A program made the translations under genes and the position numbers. Shown in pieces: positions 29,336-38,657 of a stretch of 64,000 bases of DNA. The notes under the pieces were generated by a model that saw only the letters and a program-made list of their open reading frames with translations, did not search any database and was not told the origin of the DNA. This DNA is from Methylobacterium cerastii (GTDB lineage: Bacteria > Pseudomonadota > Alphaproteobacteria > Rhizobiales > Beijerinckiaceae). Position 1 is the first letter of the stretch, and every line of letters starts with the position of its first letter. Location of the stretch: positions 1 through 64,000 of the forward strand of contig NZ_BPQG01000046.1 of the NCBI RefSeq assembly GCF_022179125.1, given 5' to 3'.

Positions 29336-30778
29336 TCAGCCTGACGCCTGCGACGCGCCCGCCCTCACCCGGCGGGCGTTCTTGCGTCCGTAGCCCGCGT
29401 AGAGGGCGAGGCCGAGCGCGAGCCAGATTGCGAGGCGGATCCAGGTCTCGCCCGGCAGGCCCGCCATCAGCAGCAGGCACGACAGGATGCCGAGGCCGGC
29501 CACCAGCGTGACCGCCGGGACCCGGAACGGGCGCGGCCGGTCCGGCTCGGTCCGCCGCAGGATCAGGACCGCGGTGCAGACCAGCACGAAGGCGAACAGC
29601 GTGCCGATGCTGACGAGTTCGCCCAGCTCCTCGATCGGCACGAGGGCGGCGACCAGCGCGGTGAGCCCGCCGATCGTCGCCTGGCTCGACATCGGCGTGC
29701 GCGTCGTCGGGCTCACCCGTGCGAACAGGCGCGGCAGCAGGCCGTCGCGGGCCATGGCGTAGAACACCCGCGCCTGCCCGTAGAGCGCGGTCAGCGTCGC
29801 GGTGGTCAGCCCGACCAGGGCGCCGAGCTTGATCGCGACGCTGAAGCCGCCGAGCCCGATCGCGTCGATCGCCCTGGCGATCGGGTCGGCGACGTTCAGC
29901 GACCGGTACGGCACGAGGCCGGTGAGCACCGCGGCGACGGCCACGTAGAGCACGGTGCTCACCGCCAGCGACCCGAGCAGCCCGATCGGCGCGTCGCGCT
30001 GCGGATCACGGGTCTCGCCGGCGGCGGTCGAGACCGTCTCGAAGCCGATGAAGGCGAAGAACACCACGCCGGCCCCGCGCAGGATGCCGCTCCAGCCGAA
30101 TTCCCCGAAGGTTCCGGTGTTCTCCGGGATGAACGGGTGCCACAGTTCTGGCTTCAGGTGCGCGGCGCCGACGCCGACGAAGCCGAGGATGATCGCGACC
30201 TTAAGGGCCACCATCGCAGCGTTGACCCACGAGGCCTCGCGGCTGCCCCGCATCAGCAGCGCCGTCAGCGCGATGACGATTCCCGCCGCCGGCAGGTTGA
30301 CGAGGCCGCCTCCCCCGGGCGCTGCGGCGAGGACCGCGGGCAGGCGCAGGCCCACATCCGCCAGCAGGCTCTGCGCGTAGCCCGACCAGCCGACCGCGAC
30401 GGTGGCCGCGGCGAAGGCGAATTCTAGGACGAGGTCCCAGCCGATGATCCAGGCGCAGAGCTCGCCGAGCGTCGCGTAGGTGTAGGCGTAGGTCGAGCCC
30501 GGCACCGGGATCATCGCGGCGAGTTCCGCGTAGCACAGCCCGACGAAGGCGCAGGCGATGCCGCCGGCCACGAACGACAGCGCCAGCGCCGGCCCGGCAT
30601 ATTGCGCGGCGGCCGTGCCCGTGAGGACGAAGATCCCCGCCCCGATCGTCGCGCCGAGGCCGATGCAGACCAGCCCGAACGCCGACAGGTCGCGGGCCAG
30701 TGCCGACCCTTGGTCGTCGTCATGCGCGGCGACGAGCGCGGCGACGGATTTCTTCGTGGCGAAGAGGCCGGTGCTCAT
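29336..30778 (-). CDS. APC family amino acid permease
   Basis: This is a 480-aa inner-membrane transporter with about 12 to 14 helices. The first helix motif GLGATIGAGIFVLTG is the amino-acid-polyamine-organocation signature. GSTYAYTYATLGEL and FFAFIGFETVSTAAGE match the cationic amino acid transporter (CAT/YfnA) subgroup. The ATG at 30778 gives MSTGLFATKKS, the family's usual start; an upstream in-frame ATG at 30856 has a poor context. The exact substrate is unknown. Confidence 0.9.
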   Translation of the reverse strand: MSTGLFATKKSVAALVAAHDDDQGSALARDLSAFGLVCIGLGATIGAGIFVLTGTAAAQYAGPALALSFVAGGIACAFVGLCYAELAAMIPVPGSTYAYTYATLGELCAWIIGWDLVLEFAFAAATVAVGWSGYAQSLLADVGLRLPAVLAAAPGGGGLVNLPAAGIVIALTALLMRGSREASWVNAAMVALKVAIILGFVGVGAAHLKPELWHPFIPENTGTFGEFGWSGILRGAGVVFFAFIGFETVSTAAGETRDPQRDAPIGLLGSLAVSTVLYVAVAAVLTGLVPYRSLNVADPIARAIDAIGLGGFSVAIKLGALVGLTTATLTALYGQARVFYAMARDGLLPRLFARVSPTTRTPMSSQATIGGLTALVAALVPIEELGELVSIGTLFAFVLVCTAVLILRRTEPDRPRPFRVPAVTLVAGLGILSCLLLMAGLPGETWIRLAIWLALGLALYAGYGRKNARRVRAGASQASG

Positions 30779-30905
30779 GGGATGGTGTGGTCCGAACCCG
30801 CGGGCGATGCGCGAGGCTGCGGCAAGAGCCGCGCCAGCGATAGCCGCGTCGGGCAATGAATCTTCGCGCGCTCCGCGATCAGGCTTCGGCCGGCTGCGGA
30901 GGCGA

Positions 30906-31030
30906 GCGCGGGTTCCTTCTCCCAGGGGGAGAAGAACAGGATGAGGGGCGTGCCCTGTCCTGAGAGGTCACGCCCCTCACCCCAACCCTCTCCCCATGGG
31001 AGAGGGGGTCGCGCGGTGCTTCGAACGATC
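30906..31030. repeat. Intergenic repeat family D, copy 1
   Basis: A roughly 125-bp unit reads GCGCGGGTTCCTTCTCCCAG, then ATGAGGGGCGTG, GTCACGCCCCTCACCCCAAC and CCCTCTCCCCATGGGAGAGG, and finally a GTGCTTCGAACGATC tail. GAGGGGCGTG pairs with CACGCCCCTC, and the CTCTCCC/GGGAGAG arms fold separately. The reverse complement of this unit lies at 48820-48942. It fills the gap between serA and the permease gene; no gene is seen here. Confidence 0.75.
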
Positions 31031-31095
31031 CATTCGGTGCTGTCATGCCGCGATGGACGTCAGTTCGAAGGCAGCGCGACGCGCGACCGCCCCCC

Positions 31096-32391
31096 TCAGC
31101 GCCGCTCGTACAGCAGCCGCGCGCGGATCGTGCCCGGGATCGCGCGGATCTCGGCGAGCAGGGTCTCGGCGTCGGCGTTGGTCGCGTCGGTCTCCAGCAC
31201 CACGTAACCGACCTCGCCGTCGGTCTGGTAGAACTGGCCGGCGATGTTGATGCCGGCGCTGGAGAACACCGCGTTCAGGCGGTTGAGCATGCCGGGCAGG
31301 TTCTGCTGCACGTGGATGAAGCGGGCGCCGGTCGGCCGTGGCGGCAGCTGCACCTGCGGGAAATTCACCGCGCCGATGGTCGAGCCGATGTCGGAATAGT
31401 CCACGAGCTTGCGCGCGACCTCCGCGCCGATGCGCTCCTGCGCCTCCTCGGTGGAGCCGCCGACATGCGGGGTCAGGATCACGTTCTCAAGGCCCTGGAG
31501 CGGCGAGACGAAGCGCTCCTGGTTCGAGCCGGGCTCGACCGGGAACACGTCGACGGCGGCGCCCGCCAGGTGCCCGTCGCGGAGCGCGCGGGCGAGCGCG
31601 TCGAGGTCGACGACGGTGCCGCGGGCGTTGTTGATGAGGTACGCACCCGGCTTCATCGCCCGGATCTCGGCCTCGCCGATCATGTTGGCGGTGGCGTCGG
31701 TCTCGGGCACGTGCAGCGAGACCACGTCGCTCTGCGCGAGCAGGTCGGCGAGCGAGGCGGTCGGCTCGGTGTTGCCGTGGCGAAGCTTGTCGGTGTGGTC
31801 GTAGAAGACCACCCGCATGCCCATGGCCTCGGCCAGCGTCGAGAGCTGCGTGCCGATGTTGCCGTAGCCGACGATGCCCAGCGTCTTGCCGCGCACCTCG
31901 ACGGAGCCCGTCGCCGACTTGTCCCACTGGCCCGCATGCGCCCCGACCGAGCGCGGCACGATTCGGCGCAGCAGCATCACGATCTCGCCGATGACGAGCT
32001 CGGCTACCGAGCGGGTGTTCGAGAACGGCGCGTTGAACACCGGCACGCCGCGGCGGCGGGCGGCGTCGAGGTCGACCTGGTTGGTGCCGACCGAGAAGCA
32101 GCCCACCGCGAGCAGCCGGTCGGCCGCGTCGAGGGCGGCCCCATCGAGCTGGGTGCGCGAGCGGATGCCGAGGATGTGGATGCCCTTCAGGGCCGCGTGC
32201 AGGGCGTCGCGGTCGAGCGCCTTCGGCAGGCGGACCAGGTTGGTGTAGCCCGCCGCCTGCATCAGGCCGACGGCGCTGTCGTTGATGCCTTCGAGCAGCA
32301 GCACCCGGATCTTGTCCTTCGGCAGGGACAGCCGTTCCGGCAGGACCAGCGTCTCGGGGGGCAGTTCGTGGTTCATGGTGCGATCGGTCAT
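31096..32391 (-). CDS. serA: D-3-phosphoglycerate dehydrogenase
   Basis: This 431-aa enzyme makes 3-phosphohydroxypyruvate, the first step of serine synthesis; serine is also the C1 acceptor in serine-cycle methylotrophs. NAD binding is through GIVGYGNIGTQ (about 170). Catalytic Arg, Glu and His lie in NNARGTVVD, the following Glu (FPVEPGS) and TPHVGGSTEEAQ. A C-terminal ACT domain (about 355-431; RFIHVQQNLPGMLN) fits the E. coli type, which is feedback-inhibited by serine. Length and domain order match E. coli SerA (410 aa) rather than the long type. Confidence 0.93.
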   Translation of the reverse strand: MTDRTMNHELPPETLVLPERLSLPKDKIRVLLLEGINDSAVGLMQAAGYTNLVRLPKALDRDALHAALKGIHILGIRSRTQLDGAALDAADRLLAVGCFSVGTNQVDLDAARRRGVPVFNAPFSNTRSVAELVIGEIVMLLRRIVPRSVGAHAGQWDKSATGSVEVRGKTLGIVGYGNIGTQLSTLAEAMGMRVVFYDHTDKLRHGNTEPTASLADLLAQSDVVSLHVPETDATANMIGEAEIRAMKPGAYLINNARGTVVDLDALARALRDGHLAGAAVDVFPVEPGSNQERFVSPLQGLENVILTPHVGGSTEEAQERIGAEVARKLVDYSDIGSTIGAVNFPQVQLPPRPTGARFIHVQQNLPGMLNRLNAVFSSAGINIAGQFYQTDGEVGYVVLETDATNADAETLLAEIRAIPGTIRARLLYERR

Positions 32392-32847
32392 GTGGCGAGA
32401 GGCGCGTCGCGCCGCGTTGCGGCAGCGTTAGGAGCCGCAATGCCGCGAAGCAACGACGCATGGGGATGGCTGGGATGCATCCGCGCGCCGTTATATCCGG
32501 CCTGGGCCTGCGGCTCCGGGCGCGAAGAGCGCCCCGCGGAGCGAAAGCCTAAGCCCGCGGAGGCGGGCGCCGGCGACTGAAGCCGAAGGAGAATAAGGCA
32601 AGCGCTTTCGAGCGGTCGACCGCGTGCCCGCGCCGGGCTGGCGTCGGCGAGGGTTTCGTGTATGGTCCGCGCGGCCTCGGCCCGGCGACGGGCGGGGCCG
32701 AAACCGCTTGGGCCAACGACCCTGCTGGACGACATCCCGGCATCGGCCAAGATCCGAGCACGACCCGAGCCTGCCGACGCGCAGCCCTCCCGTTTCGGAG
32801 GGGCGACCGCACGGCACCTCCGAACACCTCACCTGAAAGGCACTGCG
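32392..32847. other. Divergent intergenic region between serA and rpsO
   Basis: About 450 bp hold repeat B copy 2 (32518-32606) and the leaders of two divergent genes. No gene is supported. The segment just before rpsO, from about 32640, should hold the ribosomal protein promoter, but I could not place clear boxes. S15 often binds its own leader to repress translation, and a leader of this length leaves room for that. Confidence 0.4.
32518..32606. repeat. Intergenic repeat family B, copy 2
   Basis: This copy starts GGGCGCGAAGAGCGCCCC, continues through CCCGCGGAGGCGGG and ends AAGGCAAGCGCT. It matches the copy at 27331-27421 over nearly its full length. The small hairpin CCCGC-GGAG-GCGGG keeps its stem while its loop differs (GGAT in copy 1). 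Confidence 0.7.
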
Positions 32848-33117
32848 ATGTCGATCTCGGCAGAGCGCAAGACCGCGCTCATCAAGGAATACGCGACCGT
32901 CGCCAAGGACACCGGCTCGCCGGAGGTCCAGGTGGCGATCCTCACCGAGCGGATCACCAACCTGACCGCCCACTTCAAGACCCACGGCAAGGACAACCAT
33001 TCCCGCCGCGGCCTCCTGAAGATGGTCTCGCAGCGCCGCTCGCTGCTCGACTACGTGAAGCGTCGGGACGAGGCCCGCTACCGCGGCCTCATCGAGCGCC
33101 TCGGCATCCGCCGCTAA
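32848..33117 (+). CDS. rpsO: 30S ribosomal protein S15
   Basis: This is an 89-aa protein of the small ribosomal subunit that binds the central domain of 16S rRNA. The sequence [34 protein letters not shown] and [20 protein letters not shown] matches the universal S15 pattern in full length. The ATG at 32848 follows CTGAAAGG. It is followed by a strong terminator and then by pnp, the gene order conserved in most proteobacteria. Confidence 0.98.
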   Translation: MSISAERKTALIKEYATVAKDTGSPEVQVAILTERITNLTAHFKTHGKDNHSRRGLLKMVSQRRSLLDYVKRRDEARYRGLIERLGIRR

Positions 33118-33127
33118 GCACTGCACG

Positions 33128-33157
33128 CGGTTCCGAGCCCGGCTCGGGACCGTTTTT
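33128..33157 (+). terminator. Intrinsic terminator of rpsO
   Basis: The stem CGGTTCCGAGCC / GGCTCGGGACCG with one wobble pair is followed by TTTTT at 33152-33156. It starts 10 bp after the rpsO stop, so part of rpsO transcription ends before pnp. Confidence 0.85.
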
Positions 33158-33164
33158 CATGGAA

Positions 33165-33275
33165 AGCATTTTCGAGCGAGGCGGACACCGGCTCGCGTGA
33201 AGAAAATGCGACGACACACCGAGATGGGGTGTCTTTCGCGATCCGAGGATCGCGGAGGACGCTCCCGTACCTCGG
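33165..33275. repeat. Intergenic repeat family A, copy 2
   Basis: This copy starts AGCATTTTCGAGCGAGG, then CCGGCTCGCGTGAAGAAAAT, and is followed by a second palindrome CGCGATC-CGAG-GATCGCG and GGACGCTCCC. It has the same order of elements as copy 1 at 8251-8350. It sits in the rpsO-pnp spacer (33118-33429), where any transcript reading through into pnp would carry it as a folded leader. Confidence 0.75.
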
Positions 33276-33429
33276 GTGGCCGGAACGGGTCCGGCCCTCC
33301 GAGCAACGGGCGACTTCGAGGCGCGAACACCAGGGACAGGATCGCAGGGCACTCCGCCGCCGGAGTGTCCCGCCGTCTTGCCCCTGGCCGCGCCGGGTTC
33401 GCCCGCCGCACGATGGCAAGGAAAACAGA

Positions 33430-35649
33430 ATGTTCGACGTACAACGTGAAGAGCTGATGTGGGGCGATCGCCGCCTCGTGCTGGAGACCGGCAAGGTCGC
33501 GCGCCAGGCCGACGGCTCGGTGATGGCCACCTACGGCGACACCTCGGTGCTCGCCACCGTCGTCTCCTCCAAGGAGCCGAAGGTCGGGATCGACTTCCTG
33601 CCGCTCACCGTGAACTATCAGGAGCGCGCCTACGCCGCCGGCCGCATCCCCGGCGGCTACTTCAAGCGCGAGGGCCGCCCGTCCGAGAAGGAGACCCTGG
33701 TCTCCCGCCTGATCGACCGCCCGATCCGCCCGCTCTTCATCGACGGCTGGCGCAACGACACCCAGGTCGTCGTGACCGTGCTCACCCACGACCTCGAGAA
33801 CGATCCCGACATCCTGGCGATGGTCGCGGCCTCCGCGGCGCTGACCCTGTCGGGCGTGCCGTTCATGGGCCCGATCGGCGCCGCCCGCGTCGGCTACGCC
33901 AACGGCCAGTACGTGCTGAACCCGCCGGTCCCGGAGATGGACGGCGCGGTGCTCGACCTCGTCGTCGCCGGCACCACCGACGCGGTGCTGATGGTCGAGT
34001 CCGAGGCGAAGGAGCTCTCCGAGGAGATCATGCTCGGCGCCGTGATGTTCGGCCACAAGCACTTCCAGCCGGTGATCGAGGCGATCGTCCGCCTGGCCGA
34101 GAAGGCCGCCAAGGAGCCGCGCGCCTTCTCCCCGCCGGAGAACGCCGACGTCGAGGCCGCCGTGCTCGGCGTCTGCGAGTCGGAGCTGCGCGACGCCTAC
34201 AAGATCACCGTCAAGCAGGAGCGCTACAAGGCCGTCGACGCCGTGAAGGCGAAGGTGGTCGCCGCGCTCTGCCCGGCTGAGGGCGAGCAGAAGTTCGCCC
34301 CCGAGAAGGTCAAGGCCGCCTTCAAGGAGGCGCAGTCGAAGGTGGTCCGCTGGAACATCCTCGACACCGGCTCGCGCATCGACGGCCGCGACGTGAAGAC
34401 CGTCCGCCCGATCGAGAGTCAGGTCGGCGTGCTGCCCCGCGCCCACGGCTCGTCGCTGTTCACCCGCGGCGAGACGCAGGCGCTGGTCGTCGCGACGCTC
34501 GGCACCGGCGAGGACGAGCAGTACATCGACGCGCTGCAGGGGACCTACAAGGAGACCTTCCTGCTGCACTACAACTTCCCCCCCTACTCGGTGGGTGAGA
34601 CCGGCCGCATGGGTTCGCCCGGCCGCCGCGAGATCGGCCACGGCAAGCTCGCCTGGCGCGCGATCCACCCGGTGCTGCCGCCGGCCCACGAGTTCCCGTA
34701 TACGATCCGCGTCGTGTCCGAGATCACCGAGTCGAACGGCTCGTCCTCGATGGCCTCGGTCTGCGGCGGCTCGCTGTCGCTGATGGATGCGGGCGTTCCG
34801 CTGCGCCGTCCCGTCGCCGGCATCGCCATGGGCCTCATCCTCGAGGGCGAGCGCTACGCGGTGCTCTCCGACATCCTCGGCGACGAGGACCACCTCGGCG
34901 ACATGGACTTCAAGGTGGCCGGCACGGACGAGGGCATCACCTCGCTCCAGATGGACATCAAGATCGCCGGCATCACCGAGGAGATCATGCGGGTCGCCCT
35001 CGACCAGGCCCGCGACGGCCGCGCCCACATCCTCGTGGAGATGGCCAAGGCGCTGACCGCCGCCCGCCCCGAGCTCGGCGAGTACGCGCCGCGCATCGAG
35101 ACCATGCAGATCCCCACCGACAAGATCCGGGAAGTGATCGGCACCGGCGGCAAGGTGATCCGCGAGATCGTCGAGAAGACCGGCGCCAAGATCAACATCG
35201 ACGATTCCGGCACGGTGAAGATCGCGTCGGCCGACGGCAAGGCGATCAAGGCGGCCTACAACTGGATCCGCTCGATCGTGGCGGAAGCCGAGCCGGGCAT
35301 GATCTACGAGGGCACCGTCGTGAAGACGATGGAGTTCGGCGCCTTCGTGAACTTCTTCGGCGCCAAGGACGGCCTCGTCCACATCTCGGAGCTCGCCGCC
35401 CAGCGGGTCGCCAAGGTGACGGACGTCGTCTCCGAGGGCCAGAAGGTCAAGGTCAAGTTCCTCGGCCAGGACGACCGCGGCAAGATCCGCCTCTCGATGA
35501 AGGTCGTCGACCAGGAGACCGGCGAGGACCTCACCGAGAAGCTCAAGGCCGAGCGCGCCGAGCGCGGCGAGCCCGAGCGCGAGGAGCGGGCCCCGCGCGA
35601 GCGGAGCGAGCGCAGCAGCCGCGGCGAGCGTCGCAACGCCAACGACTGA
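33430..35649 (+). CDS. pnp: Polyribonucleotide nucleotidyltransferase (PNPase)
   Basis: This 739-aa phosphorolytic 3'-5' exoribonuclease is part of the RNA decay machinery. It has two RNase PH domains (about 12-230 and 305-540; [14 protein letters not shown] and [17 protein letters not shown] in the second), a KH domain ([20 protein letters not shown], about 560-615) and an S1 domain ([17 protein letters not shown], about 620-690). A charged tail rich in Arg and Glu ([19 protein letters not shown]) follows. The ATG at 33430 gives the canonical start [12 protein letters not shown]. In many bacteria pnp is autoregulated through its leader; here the leader contains repeat A. Confidence 0.98.
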   Translation: MFDVQREELMWGDRRLVLETGKVARQADGSVMATYGDTSVLATVVSSKEPKVGIDFLPLTVNYQERAYAAGRIPGGYFKREGRPSEKETLVSRLIDRPIRPLFIDGWRNDTQVVVTVLTHDLENDPDILAMVAASAALTLSGVPFMGPIGAARVGYANGQYVLNPPVPEMDGAVLDLVVAGTTDAVLMVESEAKELSEEIMLGAVMFGHKHFQPVIEAIVRLAEKAAKEPRAFSPPENADVEAAVLGVCESELRDAYKITVKQERYKAVDAVKAKVVAALCPAEGEQKFAPEKVKAAFKEAQSKVVRWNILDTGSRIDGRDVKTVRPIESQVGVLPRAHGSSLFTRGETQALVVATLGTGEDEQYIDALQGTYKETFLLHYNFPPYSVGETGRMGSPGRREIGHGKLAWRAIHPVLPPAHEFPYTIRVVSEITESNGSSSMASVCGGSLSLMDAGVPLRRPVAGIAMGLILEGERYAVLSDILGDEDHLGDMDFKVAGTDEGITSLQMDIKIAGITEEIMRVALDQARDGRAHILVEMAKALTAARPELGEYAPRIETMQIPTDKIREVIGTGGKVIREIVEKTGAKINIDDSGTVKIASADGKAIKAAYNWIRSIVAEAEPGMIYEGTVVKTMEFGAFVNFFGAKDGLVHISELAAQRVAKVTDVVSEGQKVKVKFLGQDDRGKIRLSMKVVDQETGEDLTEKLKAERAERGEPEREERAPRERSERSSRGERRNAND

Positions 35650-35680
35650 TCGTCTGGACTCGAGTCCTGGCGGAGACGAC

Positions 35681-35711
35681 GGCGCGGTCCCCTAGGGGGC
35701 CGCGCCTTTTT
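35681..35711 (+). terminator. Intrinsic terminator of pnp
   Basis: GGCGCGGTCCCC and GGGGGCCGCGCC form a strong stem with a TA loop region, followed by TTTTT. It begins 31 bp after the pnp stop. Confidence 0.88.
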
Positions 35712-35811
35712 CGTGGCGGTTCCGGCGCGGCGGCAAACGACACGGCTTGAGGAACGGCGGCGTTCGCAAGGCGTTCGATCCGCGAACCCCAACAGGAGTG
35801 CAGTCGATTCC

Positions 35812-36033
35812 ATGGCCAACGACATGATCCACGACATCTTCAGCGGCGAGCCGAACCTCAGCACCACGGAGCGCGCGGTCTCGGTGGCGCTCGGCCTCGG
35901 CATCGCGGCGGCCGCCGCGCAGCCGCGCCCGAACAAGTGGCTGAGCCTCGCCGCCCTCGTCGTCGGCGTCGGCCTGGCGCTGCGCGGCGCCACCGGCCAT
36001 TGCGCGATGAAGGCGGTCTCCGACCGGCTCTGA
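35812..36033 (+). CDS. DUF2892-like small membrane protein
   Basis: This is a 73-aa protein with two hydrophobic stretches (VSVALGLGIAAAAAQP and WLSLAALVVGVGLALRG) and the pattern STTERAVSVALG...RGATGHC. This is the layout of the YgaP-type transmembrane domain family DUF2892. The cytosolic start is MANDMIHDIFSGEPNLS. An AACAGGAGTG site lies upstream. Its function is unknown. A strong bidirectional terminator separates it from the convergent GlsB-like gene. Confidence 0.75.
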   Translation: MANDMIHDIFSGEPNLSTTERAVSVALGLGIAAAAAQPRPNKWLSLAALVVGVGLALRGATGHCAMKAVSDRL

Positions 36034-36052
36034 GCTTCGACGAAGCGAGACG

Positions 36053-36086
36053 AAAAAGGGGGCGCCTCGCGGCGCCCCCTTTTTTT
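36053..36086. terminator. Bidirectional intrinsic terminator
   Basis: GGGGGCGCC (36058-36066) and GGCGCCCCC (36071-36079) are perfect complements with a TCGC loop, flanked by AAAAA on the left and TTTTTTT on the right. It can therefore end transcription of both the DUF2892-like gene (plus) and the GlsB-like gene (minus). Confidence 0.92.
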
Positions 36087-36112
36087 GGTCGGTCGTCTAA
36101 GTGAACTGGACC

Positions 36113-36379
36113 TCAGAGCGTCGTGGTGCGGCCGCGGCTGGCGACGAAGCCGTAGATGGCGAGCACGACGATCGCGCCGACGACCGCGCCGATGAAGCCT
36201 GCGCCCTGGTTCGGGCCGTACCAGCCGAGCGCCTGACCGAGGAAGGTCGCGACGAAGGCGCCGACGATGCCGAGGATGGTGGTCAGAATGAAGCCCGCGG
36301 GCTCGTTCGAACCGGGCATGATGAACTTGGCGACGACACCGGCGAGAAAACCGATGATGATGGTCCAGAGAATACCCAT
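36113..36379 (-). CDS. GlsB/YeaQ/YmgE family stress response membrane protein
   Basis: This is an 88-aa protein with three membrane helices: MGILWTIIIGFLAGVVAKFI, then GFILTTILGIVGAFVATFLG and FIGAVVGAIVVLAIYGF. The MPGSNEPAGF turn and the Gly-rich first helix are diagnostic of the transglycosylase-associated family. The name is historical; the biochemical function is unknown, and members are typically induced by stress. Confidence 0.9.
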   Translation of the reverse strand: MGILWTIIIGFLAGVVAKFIMPGSNEPAGFILTTILGIVGAFVATFLGQALGWYGPNQGAGFIGAVVGAIVVLAIYGFVASRGRTTTL

Positions 36380-36604
36380 GACGAACCCCTTGGCGACGTG
36401 ACGCCTGACGATGTGACGCCGCTTATCCGATGACGCGACGCTAGAACGGACGTGAAACGCACGGTCGGCTTCGTGGGTTGCGACGGATTGGCCGCGATCG
36501 GACCTTTTTCCATGCCTTCTCTGGCTCGATCGCCGGCGCGGCGCCCCTTTACCTGGCTGGCGCCGGGCGGCAGAAGCGGTCCGAACCGCAGCTGAGGACA
36601 GGGC

Positions 36605-36964
36605 ATGACGATCGAACGCTTCGAGCCGGGCGCACGGATGGCGCAGGGCGTCGCCTACGGCGACACGGTGTACCTCGCGGGCCAGGTCGCGGCCGACACG
36701 GTCGGCACCGGCGTCACCGCGCAGACGCAGCAGATTCTGGGACAGATCGACCGGTTGCTGTCAGATGCCGGCAGCGACAAGGAGCGCATCCTGATGGCGA
36801 CGATCTACCTGGCCGACATCGGGACCTTCGCCGAGATGAACGCGGCCTGGGACGCCTGGGTGTCGAAGGAAAACCCGCCCGGCCGCGCGACCGTCGAGGC
36901 CAAGCTCGCCGGACCGGAATACCTCGTCGAGATCGTCGTCGTCGCCGCCCGCTCGGGCAAGTGA
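36605..36964 (+). CDS. ridA: RidA family enamine/imine deaminase
   Basis: This 119-aa protein of the YjgF/YER057c/UK114 family hydrolyses reactive enamines formed by PLP enzymes. The family region is clear: YGDTVYLAGQVA at the N-terminus, QTQQILGQIDRLLSDAGSDK in the middle, and NPPGRATVEAKLA with the catalytic-type Arg near residue 99. Like most RidA-related subfamilies it may differ from archetypal RidA in substrate. It ends 11 bp before the polyamine-binding protein gene and is probably co-transcribed with it. Confidence 0.9.
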   Translation: MTIERFEPGARMAQGVAYGDTVYLAGQVAADTVGTGVTAQTQQILGQIDRLLSDAGSDKERILMATIYLADIGTFAEMNAAWDAWVSKENPPGRATVEAKLAGPEYLVEIVVVAARSGK

Positions 36965-36975
36965 AGGGCGCCGCG

Positions 36976-38082
36976 ATGCGGATGGTCCGGTGCGCCCGCG
37001 CGATCCTGCTCGCGGGATTGATGCTCGCGGGCGGTCCGGCGCTGGCGGCCGGCCCCGAGCGGGTCGTCAACATCTACAACTGGTCGGACTACGTCGACCC
37101 GAAGGTGCTCGAGGCCTTCACCCGCGAGACCGGGATCAAGGTCGTCTACGACACCTACGACAACAACGAGATCCTCGAGACGAAGCTGCTCGCCGGCAAG
37201 TCGGGCTACGACGTGGTCGTGCCCTCGGGGCCGTTCCTGCAGCGGCTGATCAAGGCCGGCGCGTTCCTGCCCCTCGACAAGGCCAAGCTCAAGAACCTCG
37301 GAAACGCCTGGCCGGAGATCGCCGGGCGGCTGGCTGCCTACGATCCCGGCAACGCCTACGCCGTCGACTACATGTGGGGCACCACCGGGCTCGGGCTCAA
37401 CCTCGGGCTGGTGCGCGAGCGCCTGGGCACGAACGCCGCCCTCAACAGCTGGAACCTCGTCCTCAACCCGGCCTCGGCGAACAAGCTGAAGGATTGCGGG
37501 ATCATGATGCTCGACAGCCCCGAGGACCTGATCCCGAGCATGCTGCCGACCTTCGGCCTGAAGAGCGATTCGAAGCGCTGGGACGACATCACCCAGGTCA
37601 CCGACGCGCTGTTCAAGGTGCGCGGCACGGTGCGGAAGTTCCACTCGTCGGAGTACATCCAGTCGCTCGCCAACGGCGACCTCTGCGTCGCGGTCGGCTA
37701 TTCCGGCGACGTGCTGCAGGCGAAGAAGCGGGCCGACGAGGCCAAGAACGGCGTCGAGATCGCCTACCTCATCCCGAAGGAAGGCACGCTGATGTGGTTC
37801 GACGCCTTCGCGATTCCGAAGGACGCCGCCCACCCTGCCGAGGCGCTGAGCTTCATCGACTATATGCTGCGGCCAGAGGTGGCGGCGGCCAACACCAACT
37901 TCGTCTCCTACGCCAGCGGCAACCTGCCCGCGAAGGCGTTCGTGAAGCCCGAGATCCTCTCCAATCCCGGCATCTACCCCGACGAGGCGACGATGCAGCG
38001 CCTCTCGGTCAACACCGCCTGGGACGACCGCACCCAGCGTTTCGTCACGCGAGCCTGGACGCGGGTGCGCACGGGCAAATGA
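36976..38082 (+). CDS. potF: Polyamine ABC transporter substrate-binding protein (PotD/PotF-like)
   Basis: This is a 368-aa periplasmic protein for spermidine or putrescine. The signal peptide is ILLAGLMLAGGPALA-AGP. The mature start VVNIYNWSDYVDPKVLEAF is the hallmark of the PotF branch, followed by YDTYDNNEILETKLLAG, VDYMWGTTGLG and TLMWFDAFAIPKDA. The ATG at 36976 follows GTGAAGGG. No potGHI genes lie here, so the transporter core must be encoded elsewhere. The ligand is inferred from family resemblance. Confidence 0.9.
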   Translation: MRMVRCARAILLAGLMLAGGPALAAGPERVVNIYNWSDYVDPKVLEAFTRETGIKVVYDTYDNNEILETKLLAGKSGYDVVVPSGPFLQRLIKAGAFLPLDKAKLKNLGNAWPEIAGRLAAYDPGNAYAVDYMWGTTGLGLNLGLVRERLGTNAALNSWNLVLNPASANKLKDCGIMMLDSPEDLIPSMLPTFGLKSDSKRWDDITQVTDALFKVRGTVRKFHSSEYIQSLANGDLCVAVGYSGDVLQAKKRADEAKNGVEIAYLIPKEGTLMWFDAFAIPKDAAHPAEALSFIDYMLRPEVAAANTNFVSYASGNLPAKAFVKPEILSNPGIYPDEATMQRLSVNTAWDDRTQRFVTRAWTRVRTGK

Positions 38083-38100
38083 TGCGTGCGCCGGGCATGA

Positions 38101-38126
38101 AAAAGCCCGGCGCGACGGCCGGGCTT
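38101..38126 (-). terminator. Intrinsic terminator of the DUF3597 gene
   Basis: On the minus strand AGCCCGGC and GCCGGGCT pair around CGTCGC, and five T follow (plus-strand 38101-38105). It begins about 22 bp after the stop codon of the minus-strand gene. Confidence 0.85.
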
Positions 38127-38148
38127 CGCTTCTGGTCCGAGGATGCGA

Positions 38149-38565
38149 TCAGTCCTTGAGGTCGGCCGGCACCTTGCCGCCGTTCTCTTCGAGCTTCTTG
38201 ATCACCTGCTTGTGCAGCCAGACGTTCATGGTCGCCGAATCGTCCTTGTCGCCGGTGTAGTGCAGCTCGTCGGCGAGCTGCTTGCGGGCGGTCAGGTTCG
38301 AATCGAGATCGAGGAGCTTCATCAGGTCCACGATCGAAGTGCGCCAGTTCAGCGTCTGGGAGTTCTTCTCGGCCATGCCGTTGAGCACGGCTTCGACGTC
38401 GACCTGGCCGCCCGAGGTGGAGGCCGACGGCGACGCGTCGGCCGTGGTGGAGGTCGAGGCCGGGCTGCTGGAGCCGCCGGCATCCGTGGTCGAGGGCGCG
38501 GCCGAGGACGAGGCCCCCCCGAACGGATGCAGGATCTTGCTGACGATGCTGCCGAGTAGGCTCAT
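38149..38565 (-). CDS. DUF3597 domain protein
   Basis: This is a 138-aa protein. The N-terminus MSLLGSIVSKILHPFG is followed by a Ser/Thr/Ala-rich linker (about 18-52), then the DUF3597 domain (about 55-138): VDVEAVLNGMAEKN, LNWRTSIVDLMKLLDLDS, RKQLADELHYTGDK and MNVWLHKQVIKKL. The family is widespread in alphaproteobacteria and of unknown function. The start at 38565 was chosen because the family begins with MSxxGxIxxKI. A small membrane protein gene lies 92 bp upstream on the same strand. Confidence 0.88.
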   Translation of the reverse strand: MSLLGSIVSKILHPFGGASSSAAPSTTDAGGSSSPASTSTTADASPSASTSGGQVDVEAVLNGMAEKNSQTLNWRTSIVDLMKLLDLDSNLTARKQLADELHYTGDKDDSATMNVWLHKQVIKKLEENGGKVPADLKD

Positions 38566-38657
38566 GAGATGGATTCCCTCGATCGATGCCGCGGAAGACG
38601 TGCCGCAGTCGCGGGACAACGGGGGCGGGACCGGCCTGTTCCGGTTGTGTTGCGTCC

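Noticed and set aside
33157-35382. Minus-strand open frame opposite pnp
   Set aside because: It is a codon-bias shadow of PNPase, with very high His, Asp and Arg content and no recognisable fold.
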